A stretch of DNA of 64,000 nucleotides. It comes from Streptomyces geranii (GTDB lineage Bacteria; Actinomycetota; Actinomycetes; Streptomycetales; Streptomycetaceae). Of the stretch, positions 17,136 through 23,833 are shown piece after piece (position 1 is the first letter of the stretch; the number at the start of each line of letters is the position of its first letter). The notes under the pieces are model-generated. The model ran no database searches. It saw nothing but the letters and a program-made list of their open reading frames with translations, and was not told where the DNA came from. A program made the position numbers and the translations under genes. The DNA is taken from positions 1 to 64,000 of the forward strand of contig NZ_PJME01000048.1 of NCBI RefSeq assembly GCF_002954775.1, given 5' to 3'.

Positions 17136-17151
17136 TAGGTTAGCCTAACCT
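17136..17151 (-). promoter_or_regulatory. iron box upstream of desE
   Basis: TAGGTTAGCCTAACCT contains a 15-bp palindrome AGGTTAG-C-CTAACCT identical in its core to the desA box. It lies about 52 bp before the desE start. It is also 117 bp upstream of the divergent small gene at 17268, so iron could influence that transcript too, although this is not shown. Confidence 0.92.
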
Positions 17152-17267
17152 CATCTGTTGTCCAGAGGGCGGTTCCGGGAAGTCGAACGCCCGGAGTGGC
17201 GCATGCCCGCTTCTGTGAAAGTCCTGTGGATCTAAGGTCCAGTGCCCATTCGGGCGGGGAGGGCATC

Positions 17268-17651
17268 GTGGAGATAGTTCTGTATCCGGGGGACGACGAC
17301 GTCACCGGGCCGAAGGCCGTGTGGCCCCGCGCCCGCTTCCTGGCGTTCCGGCGGTGGCTGGCGCAGGCCGAGGGATTCGTCCTCGACGAGATGGACGGGT
17401 TCGGTGGGCAGCGGCCCTGGAGTGATGTCTCCACACCCCTGGCACCCTTCCTCGACCATCCCGACGACGACGGCCCCGACCTCACACCGCCCCAATGCGC
17501 CGCCGTCCAGGCGCGCTTGGCGGAGATCGCCGACCGGTGGAGCGAGGGAGGCGACGATCCGGTCGTCCGGCGGCACATCGACGACGCCCGCCAACTGGTG
17601 GTCGTCCTGCGGTGCTGCGTCGAGAAGGACGTCGACCTCTTCTTCTACTGA
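17268..17651 (+). CDS. small acidic protein, unknown function
   Basis: This 127-aa soluble protein is not recognised. It is strongly acidic, with clusters such as GDDDV, HPDDDGPD and GGDDP, and ends in VVVLRCCVEKDVDLFFY, with an unusual Cys-Cys pair. The GTG at 17268 has GGGGAGGG 5 nt upstream and is preferred over an ATG 24 codons earlier that has no ribosome site. It is divergent from desE and lies about 180 bp before an isoprenyl synthase/heme oxygenase pair in the same direction. Whether it works with either neighbour is unknown. Confidence 0.6.
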   Translation: MEIVLYPGDDDVTGPKAVWPRARFLAFRRWLAQAEGFVLDEMDGFGGQRPWSDVSTPLAPFLDHPDDDGPDLTPPQCAAVQARLAEIADRWSEGGDDPVVRRHIDDARQLVVVLRCCVEKDVDLFFY

Positions 17652-17832
17652 TCCCCGGCACGCGCCTGCGGTGCCCGTACCGTCGTGCCGGTGATCCGGC
17701 GGCGGCTGGATTTCGCCATACTGGCAACCCTCCTGTCCTCGAACTCCCTTGCGAAAAGTGTCAGTTGCGATCACGCTTCTGCGTGTCGACGGGGGTCGGG
17801 GGCGGGAGCGGGAAGCGGAGGCTGGGGCGGGT

Positions 17833-19005
17833 ATGGGTGCCACGGAGAAGGTCGCGGATGCGGCAGCGCGGGCAAGGGAAGCGGTGGCGGACGTCGTGCG
17901 GAGCGACGCCGCTCTGCTGGAGGACGATCTGGCCGAGTTTCTCGGGTCGCTGACCGGGCCGATGACGGTGGCCCCGCAGTCCGTGTACGAGTCCGCGCTG
18001 CGGCGCTCGCTCTACGGGCCCGTCGCCGACGCCGTCGGGTCGAAAGTCGGCCAGGAGGCGCTGCCGCCGGCCGCCGGGGCGCCCGGCGGCAACCGGGCCC
18101 CGCTGCGGCCCTCGATGGTCTACTGGGCCTACCGCAACTACCGGGGTTTCCCCGACGAGTTGGGGGACGGTGATGGCACTGAGGCGGACCTGGCCGTCGT
18201 GCGGCGGGCCGCCGTGTCCGTGCGCGTCATGCTCAAGGCCTTCGTCGCCATCGACGACATCCAGGACGGCAGCGACGTCCGCTACGGCGAACCCGCCCTC
18301 CATGCCGCTCATGGGGTGCCGCTCGCCCTCAACACCGGGTCCTGGCTGATCGCCGCCGTCCTGCGGCACGCTGACGATCCCGCCGTCGTGGACAGTCTCG
18401 TACGAGCTGTCGAGAGCGGGTTCACCGGACAGGCCGTCGACCTCTCCACCCGTACCGCCGAGACCCGCGCCGAACTCGTCGCCGCGCCCGTCGAAGAGCG
18501 CGTCGCCTACTGGGAGTCGCTCGCCGCCCTCAAGACCGGCACCCTCTTCCGGATGCCGCTCGACTCCGCCCTCGCGGGCCTGCGTGTCGTCGAGGACGAG
18601 CAGGACATCCTGGATGTCGCCATGCGCCAACTTGGCCTCGCCAGCCAGCTGTTCAACGACCTCACCGACTTCGTCCCCGAGTTCGGCGGCGGCCGGATCC
18701 ACGAGGACTACGACGGGCTCAGCAACCGGGTCTTCCTCGAACTCCTCGACCAAAAGACCGAGTTGGAGTCGCCCGCCCTGACGGGGGAGCGGCTCAAGGC
18801 CTACGTCCTCGGTCATCCCGAGCTGGAGTCCACCCTGCTCTCCCTCGCCGCCGAAGCCGTCCGGCTCAAGCGTGACGCCAAGGAGAGCGTCTACGGCGTG
18901 TGCCGTTCCGACCGCAGCGCCGCCTACTTCGACCTCACCATCGAACGCAAGGGCCACCTCATCGACCGTCTCCACGAGACCCTCCAGCAGCGGAGCGGTT
19001 CGTGA
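17833..19005 (+). CDS. isoprenyl diphosphate synthase-like protein
   Basis: This 390-aa protein belongs to the trans-isoprenyl diphosphate synthase family, whose members condense isopentenyl diphosphate with an allylic diphosphate. The first Asp-rich motif is intact (DDIQD, 141-145) and followed by SDVRYGEPALHAAHG. GFTGQAVDL (about 196-204) and KTGTLF (234-239) are family landmarks. The second motif is NDLTDF (275-280) with Asn replacing the first Asp, after the expected Gln272. The N-terminus has an extra helical stretch. The ATG at 17833 is preferred over one 28 codons upstream whose extension is Arg/Gly-rich and not protein-like. Its stop overlaps the heme oxygenase start as GTGA, so the two are translationally coupled. 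The product could be an unusual prenyl transferase or a terpene-synthase-like enzyme. Confidence 0.8.
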   Translation: MGATEKVADAAARAREAVADVVRSDAALLEDDLAEFLGSLTGPMTVAPQSVYESALRRSLYGPVADAVGSKVGQEALPPAAGAPGGNRAPLRPSMVYWAYRNYRGFPDELGDGDGTEADLAVVRRAAVSVRVMLKAFVAIDDIQDGSDVRYGEPALHAAHGVPLALNTGSWLIAAVLRHADDPAVVDSLVRAVESGFTGQAVDLSTRTAETRAELVAAPVEERVAYWESLAALKTGTLFRMPLDSALAGLRVVEDEQDILDVAMRQLGLASQLFNDLTDFVPEFGGGRIHEDYDGLSNRVFLELLDQKTELESPALTGERLKAYVLGHPELESTLLSLAAEAVRLKRDAKESVYGVCRSDRSAAYFDLTIERKGHLIDRLHETLQQRSGS

Positions 19006-19709
19006 CGGCCGCCCCGGTCCCGGCCACGGCTGTCGGGCGGCTGCGCGCCGGTACCCGCGACTGGCACGACGCCCTGGAGGCCACCCCCTTCGCGAGCGCG
19101 ATGATCGGCGGGACCCTTCCCGTCGAGCGTTACGTCGGTCAACTCGCCGCTTACCGGGTGGTGTTGGCGGCGCTGGAAGGTGAACTCGCCCGCGTCACCG
19201 ACGGCGAACTCGCCCGGGTCGCGGACTCCGTCGCCGATGGCGCCGAGCCGGTGTGGGCACCCGACCTCGTCAAACTGCCTCTCGTCGAGCGCGACTTGGC
19301 CCACTTCGCCGGTCTCGGCACCCTCCCCGGTCCCTGGGCCGCCGAGGAAGCCGACGCGTTCGTCGCCGAGATACGGCAGCGCGGCGCCGACTCAGACCTG
19401 CCCGCGCTCCTCGGGTACCTGTACGTCATGGAGGGCTCCACCCTCGGCGCCCTCTTCCTCCACCCGTATGTCACCGCCGCCTACCGCCTCCCCGGCACCG
19501 ACGGCGTCGCCTACTACACCAGCGGCGACCGTGAGCGCTGGGCCCTGCTCACCGCCCGGATGAACCAGGCCCTCGCCGACCCCGAGGCCCAGGACCAGGC
19601 CCTCGCCGGGGCCCACACCGCCTACCGGCACATCGCCGCGATCACCGGGGCGCTGTCCGAGGGGCTCAGCCCGCCATCTCCAGCCCCAGCCCCAACTCCC
19701 GCGCGATGA
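19002..19709 (+). CDS. heme oxygenase family protein
   Basis: This 235-aa all-helical protein resembles bacterial biliverdin-producing heme oxygenases of the type found with bacteriophytochromes. TRDWHDALEATPF places His22 at the proximal heme-ligand position. YLYVMEGSTLGALF (140-152) matches the distal helix signature of this subgroup. Heme oxygenases open heme to biliverdin, CO and Fe(II), so an iron-release role beside the des cluster is plausible but inferred. Diiron heme-oxygenase-like oxidases are an alternative fold relative, but I do not see their extra carboxylate/His set clearly. The GTG start overlaps the preceding stop. The last 44 bp overlap the convergent acyl-CoA dehydrogenase gene. 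Confidence 0.82.
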   Translation: MTAAPVPATAVGRLRAGTRDWHDALEATPFASAMIGGTLPVERYVGQLAAYRVVLAALEGELARVTDGELARVADSVADGAEPVWAPDLVKLPLVERDLAHFAGLGTLPGPWAAEEADAFVAEIRQRGADSDLPALLGYLYVMEGSTLGALFLHPYVTAAYRLPGTDGVAYYTSGDRERWALLTARMNQALADPEAQDQALAGAHTAYRHIAAITGALSEGLSPPSPAPAPTPAR

Positions 19710-20838
19710 GCATCCGTTGGACCTCGCTGGTGCCCTCGCCGATCTCCAGGATCTTCGAGTCGCGCCACATCCTCGCCACCGGGTACTCGTTCATGAAGCC
19801 GTAGCCGCCGTGGATCTGCGTCGCGTCGCGGGCGTTGTCGACGGCGATCGTGGACGAGTACAGCTTCGCCAGGGCCGCCTCCTTCTTGAAGGGCTCGCCC
19901 GACACCAGCCGTGAGGCCGCGTCCCGCCAGGCCAGGCGGGACGTGTGGGCCTTCATCTCCATGTCCGCGATCTTGAACTGGATCGCCTGGTTGGCGCCGA
20001 TCGGGCGCCCGAACGCGTGGCGTTCCTTCGCGTACTTCACCGACTCATCCACGCAGCCCTGCGCCAGCCCCGTGGCGAGGGCCGCGATCGCGATCCGCCC
20101 CTCGTCGAGGATGCGCAGGAACTGGGCGTACCCGCGCCCCTCCTGGCCGACCAGGTTCGCAGCCGGGACCCGTACGTCCGCGAAGGACAGCTCCCGGGTG
20201 TCCGACGCGTTCCAGCCGACCTTCGAGTACGGCGCGGCCACCGTGAACCCGGCCGTGCCCGACGGCACGAGGATCGCGGAGATGAGCGGCCTGCCGTCCG
20301 GCTTGCGGCCCGTCACCGCCGTCACCGTCACGAAGCCCGTGATGTCCGTGCCCGAGTTGGTGATGAAGCACTTCGTGCCGTTGATCACCCATTCGTCCGT
20401 GTCGGGGTCCAGACGGGCCGTCGTACGCGTCGCGCCCGCGTCCGAGCCGCCGTCCGGTTCCGTCAGGCCGAACGCGCCCAGGATCTCCCCGGCGCACAGG
20501 CGCGGCAGCCACTCCCGCTTCTGCTCCTCCGTGCCGAAGAGGTGGATGGGCATCGCGCCCAGCGACACCCCGGCCTCCAGGGTGATCGCCACCGACGAGT
20601 CCACCCTGGCCAGTTCCTCCAGCGCGATGCCCAGCGCCAGATAGTCGCCGCCCATCCCGCCGTACTCCTCGGGGAACGGCAGCCCGAACAGGCCCATCCG
20701 GCCCATCTCACGGACGATCTCGTACGGGAACTCGTGCCGCTCGTAGAAGTCGCCGATCTTCGGGGCCACGACGTCGTGCGCGAACTGCTCGACCGTACGG
20801 CGGAGTTCTTCCAGTTCGGGGGAGAGCTTGTGGTCCAT
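19666..20838 (-). CDS. acdH: acyl-CoA dehydrogenase (isovaleryl-CoA/branched type)
   Basis: This FAD-dependent dehydrogenase oxidises an acyl-CoA to the 2-enoyl-CoA. Its operon partners point to isovaleryl-CoA in leucine breakdown. The 390-aa protein has GAFGLTEPDGGSDAGATRTTA and the substrate/FAD motif HGGYGFMNEYPVARMWRD, ending with ILEIGEGTSEVQRMLIAREL. The ATG at 20838 has AGGAG 11 nt upstream. It is the last gene of a four-gene operon, with 6 bp to the HMG-CoA lyase stop. The acdH symbol follows S. coelicolor usage as I remember it. Its end overlaps the convergent heme oxygenase gene by 44 bp. Confidence 0.9.
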   Translation of the reverse strand: MDHKLSPELEELRRTVEQFAHDVVAPKIGDFYERHEFPYEIVREMGRMGLFGLPFPEEYGGMGGDYLALGIALEELARVDSSVAITLEAGVSLGAMPIHLFGTEEQKREWLPRLCAGEILGAFGLTEPDGGSDAGATRTTARLDPDTDEWVINGTKCFITNSGTDITGFVTVTAVTGRKPDGRPLISAILVPSGTAGFTVAAPYSKVGWNASDTRELSFADVRVPAANLVGQEGRGYAQFLRILDEGRIAIAALATGLAQGCVDESVKYAKERHAFGRPIGANQAIQFKIADMEMKAHTSRLAWRDAASRLVSGEPFKKEAALAKLYSSTIAVDNARDATQIHGGYGFMNEYPVARMWRDSKILEIGEGTSEVQRMLIARELGLGLEMAG

Positions 20839-20844
20839 GGTCGT

Positions 20845-21804
20845 TCACTTCTCCTGGGGAGGCTGTGCGGCCTGCGCATCCTTGTGGGACAGGGCTCGTA
20901 CGGTGCGGGACGGGCTCGGTCGGCCCAGTCGCTCCGCCATCCATGTGCTCGTGGCGACCAGGGCGGCGAGGTCGACGCCGGTCTCGATGCCGAGGCCCTG
21001 GAGCATCCACACCAGGTCCTCGGTGGCGAGGTTGCCGGTCGCCGACCTGGCGAACGGGCAGCCGCCGAGGCCGCCCGCGGAGGCGTCCACGGTGGTGACG
21101 CCGTGCTGCAGCGCGGCCAGGGTGTTGGCGAGCGCCTGGCCGTAGGTGTCGTGGAAGTGCACGCCGAGGACGTTCGTCGGCACGCGCTGTTCGTTCAGGG
21201 AGGCGAGCAGTTCCAGGACATGGCCGGGGGTGGCGACGCCGATCGTGTCGCCGAGGCTCAGCTCGTCGCAGCCCATGTCCAGCAGAGCCCCGCACACCCG
21301 TACGACCTGGTGCAGCGGGACCGCGCCCTCCCAGGGGTCGCCGAAGCACATCGACACATACCCGCGTACGTGCGCCCCCTCGTCCTTCGCCCGCCGCACC
21401 ACCGGTTCGAACACCCCGAGGGACTCGTCGAGCGTGCGGTTCAGGTTGGCCTTGGCGAACGACTCGGTCGCGCTGGCGAACACGGCCACCTGCCGCGCGC
21501 CGAGCGCCAGGGCCCGGTCCAGTCCGCGTCCGTTCGGGACGAGCACCGGCAGTCGTGCGGGGAGGTCGCTGACGAGCGGGAACAGCTCCTCCGCGTCCGC
21601 CAGTTGGGGCACCCACTTCGGGTGCACGAAGCTGGTCGCCTCGATCGTGGTCAGGCCCGCGTCGGCCAGTCGGCGGATGAACTCCGCCTTCACCGCCGTC
21701 GGGACGGTCGCCTTCTCGTTCTGCAGCCCGTCCCGCGCGCCCACCTCGTGGATTCTGACTCGCGCGGGCAGATCCGGGGCCGGTACGACCATCGGCAGCG
21801 TCAT
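20845..21804 (-). CDS. hydroxymethylglutaryl-CoA lyase
   Basis: This enzyme cleaves 3-hydroxy-3-methylglutaryl-CoA to acetyl-CoA and acetoacetate, the last step of leucine degradation. The 319-aa TIM-barrel protein begins with RIHEVGARDGLQNEKATV, in which the DGLQNE segment carries the catalytic and metal-binding residues. Other hallmarks are CDELSLGDTIGVATPGHV, HFHDTYGQALANTLAAL and the signature GLGGCPFA (catalytic Cys). The start overlaps the carboxylase alpha-subunit stop as ATGA. GAGGAGG precedes it. Confidence 0.95.
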   Translation of the reverse strand: MTLPMVVPAPDLPARVRIHEVGARDGLQNEKATVPTAVKAEFIRRLADAGLTTIEATSFVHPKWVPQLADAEELFPLVSDLPARLPVLVPNGRGLDRALALGARQVAVFASATESFAKANLNRTLDESLGVFEPVVRRAKDEGAHVRGYVSMCFGDPWEGAVPLHQVVRVCGALLDMGCDELSLGDTIGVATPGHVLELLASLNEQRVPTNVLGVHFHDTYGQALANTLAALQHGVTTVDASAGGLGGCPFARSATGNLATEDLVWMLQGLGIETGVDLAALVATSTWMAERLGRPSPSRTVRALSHKDAQAAQPPQEK

Positions 21805-23771
21805 TCCGGCGCCTCCTCGTGCGGTGTGATCACGGCGAGCACCTGGTCCATCGCGACCGTCGTCCCCGGGGCGACGTCCAGCTCGGCGACCGTGCCCGCG
21901 TGCGGGGCCGCGATGACGTGCTCCATCTTCATCGCCTCCACCACCAACAGGCTCTGCCCGGCGGCCACTTCGTCCCCGACGGCCACCTTCACGACGGTGA
22001 CCGTGCCCGGCATGGGGGCGGTCAGCGAACCTGCCCCCGCGTGCGCGGCGCCGGTGAGCGAGGCCGCCACCGGGTCGTGGTCGCGCACCTGCCAGGCGTC
22101 GCCGTCGCGGCCCAGCCAGTCACCGGCCCGGTGGAAGGTGTGCCGGACGCCGTCCAGGACGACGGACACCTGGTCGTCGGTGACGGTGTGGGTGCCGTGT
22201 CCTGCGTCCTGTCCTACGTGAGTGACGGGTTCGAGTCCCGTCACTCGGAGGGGGAATCCGACCGGCTTCGGCGTCCGGCCCAGCCGCCAGCCGCTCGGCA
22301 CGGAGAAGGGATCGGTCCAGCCGCCCGCCCCCGCCTTCGGCCGCAGCGCCTCCAGCCGTACGGCCGCAGCCGCCTCGTAGACCTCCTCCGGCACCCCGTC
22401 CGGTACGAGGGAGTCCACCTCGCGCTCCACCAGCCCCGTGTCCAACTCGCCCGCCACGACCGCCGGATGGGCGAGCAGCCGGCGCAGGAACCCGGCGTTC
22501 GTCGGCACGCCCAGCGTGACCGTCTCCGCGAGGGCCGCCCGGAGTCTCCGCAGCGCGGTAGGGCGGTCGGGGCCGTACGCGATCACCTTGGACAGCATCG
22601 GGTCGTACAGCGAACCGACCTCCGTGCCCTCGCTCAGCCCCGAGTCCGTGCGGACGCCGTCACCGGAGGGTTCGCGCAGCGCGAGCACCGTGCCGCCGGA
22701 CGGCAGGAAGCCCCGCGCACCCGCCCGTACGGACACCGTCTCCGCGCAGATGCGGGCCTCCACCGCGTGTCCGGTGAGGCGTACGTCCTCCTGTCCGAAG
22801 GACAGGGGCTCGCCCGCCGCCACCCGCAACTGCCACTCCACCAGGTCGAGGCCGGTGACCAGCTCCGTCACCGGGTGCTCCACCTGGAGGCGGGTGTTCA
22901 TCTCCATGAAGTAGTACGAGGACGGGTCGCTGCCCGGGACGATGAACTCGACCGTGCCCGCGCCCGCGTACCCGCACGAGCGCGCCGCCTGCACCGCCGC
23001 CTCGCCCATCGCGGACCGCGTCCGGTCGTCTAGGAGCACACTGGGCGCCTCCTCGATGAGCTTCTGGTGACGCCGCTGGAGCGAGCACTCGCGTTCGCCC
23101 AGGTGTACGACGTTTCCGTGGGCGTCGGCCAGGACCTGGATCTCGATGTGCCGGGGCCGGTCCACCCACCGCTCGACCAGGAGCGTGTCGTCGCCGAAGG
23201 AGGCGCGGGCCTCGCGGCGGGCGGCGGCGATCTCCTCCGCCAGCGCGCCTGTCTCCCGCACCAGGCGCATGCCCTTGCCGCCCCCGCCCGCGCTGGGCTT
23301 GAGGAGCACCGGCATGCCGATCTCCCGTGCCGCGTCGGCCAGTTCGGCGTCGGTGAGGCCGCTGCCGCTCGACCCGGGGACCACCGGGACCCCGGCCGCG
23401 CGGACCGTCTCCTTGGCGTGGATCTTGTCGCCCATCAGGGCGATCGCGTCGGCGGGCGGCCCGATGAAGACGAGCCCGGCGTCGACGCACGCGCGCGCGA
23501 AGCCCGCGTTCTCCGCGAGGAAGCCGTATCCCGGGTGCACCGCCTGGGCGCCGGTGCGGGCGGCGGCTTCGAGGATGCGGGGGACGGAGAGGTAGCTTTC
23601 CGCCGCCGGCGCGGGGCCGATCCGTACCGCCGTGTCGGCCTCGCGGACGTGCCGGGCGTCGGCGTCCGCGTCGGAGAAGACGGCCACCGAGCGCACGCCC
23701 AGCGCGCGCAGGGTGCGGACGACGCGGACCGCGATCTCGCCCCGGTTGGCGACAAGCACCGTGTCGAACAT
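21801..23771 (-). CDS. biotin-dependent acyl-CoA carboxylase alpha subunit
   Basis: This subunit carboxylates biotin and carries it to the partner carboxyltransferase, probably as methylcrotonyl-CoA carboxylase given the operon. The 656-aa protein starts FDTVLVANRGEIAVRVVRTL. It has a biotin carboxylase domain to about residue 445 with the ATP-grasp loop SAGGGGKGMRLV. A linker domain follows, then a C-terminal biotinyl domain whose EAMKMEHVI lysine is the attachment site. The ATG at 23771 has GGAGG with an 8-nt spacer; an in-frame ATG 6 nt upstream is too close to it. Inside the linker the DNA contains a perfect tRNA-like T-arm on the opposite strand (22220-22246). Confidence 0.93.
   Translation of the reverse strand: MFDTVLVANRGEIAVRVVRTLRALGVRSVAVFSDADADARHVREADTAVRIGPAPAAESYLSVPRILEAAARTGAQAVHPGYGFLAENAGFARACVDAGLVFIGPPADAIALMGDKIHAKETVRAAGVPVVPGSSGSGLTDAELADAAREIGMPVLLKPSAGGGGKGMRLVRETGALAEEIAAARREARASFGDDTLLVERWVDRPRHIEIQVLADAHGNVVHLGERECSLQRRHQKLIEEAPSVLLDDRTRSAMGEAAVQAARSCGYAGAGTVEFIVPGSDPSSYYFMEMNTRLQVEHPVTELVTGLDLVEWQLRVAAGEPLSFGQEDVRLTGHAVEARICAETVSVRAGARGFLPSGGTVLALREPSGDGVRTDSGLSEGTEVGSLYDPMLSKVIAYGPDRPTALRRLRAALAETVTLGVPTNAGFLRRLLAHPAVVAGELDTGLVEREVDSLVPDGVPEEVYEAAAAVRLEALRPKAGAGGWTDPFSVPSGWRLGRTPKPVGFPLRVTGLEPVTHVGQDAGHGTHTVTDDQVSVVLDGVRHTFHRAGDWLGRDGDAWQVRDHDPVAASLTGAAHAGAGSLTAPMPGTVTVVKVAVGDEVAAGQSLLVVEAMKMEHVIAAPHAGTVAELDVAPGTTVAMDQVLAVITPHEEAPE
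22220..22246 (+). other. tRNA T-arm-like hairpin inside the carboxylase gene
   Basis: GAGTGACGGG and CCCGTCACTC form a perfect 10-bp stem around the loop TTCGAGT. The inner part is a canonical 5-bp T-stem with a 7-nt T-loop. It lies on the strand opposite the carboxylase gene, whose translation here is RVTGLEPVTHV. No matching acceptor, D or anticodon arm is present, so this is not a tRNA gene. Confidence 0.6.
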
Positions 23772-23833
23772 CGTCATCGCCTCCCCTTCGCCTTCGTCAC
23801 CGTCGTCGTCATGATCAGAGGTCCCCTCATGTC

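Noticed and set aside
22200..22260. A tRNA gene
   Set aside because: Only the T-arm is canonical; no D-arm, anticodon arm or pairing acceptor strands are present, and the region is coding for a carboxylase.
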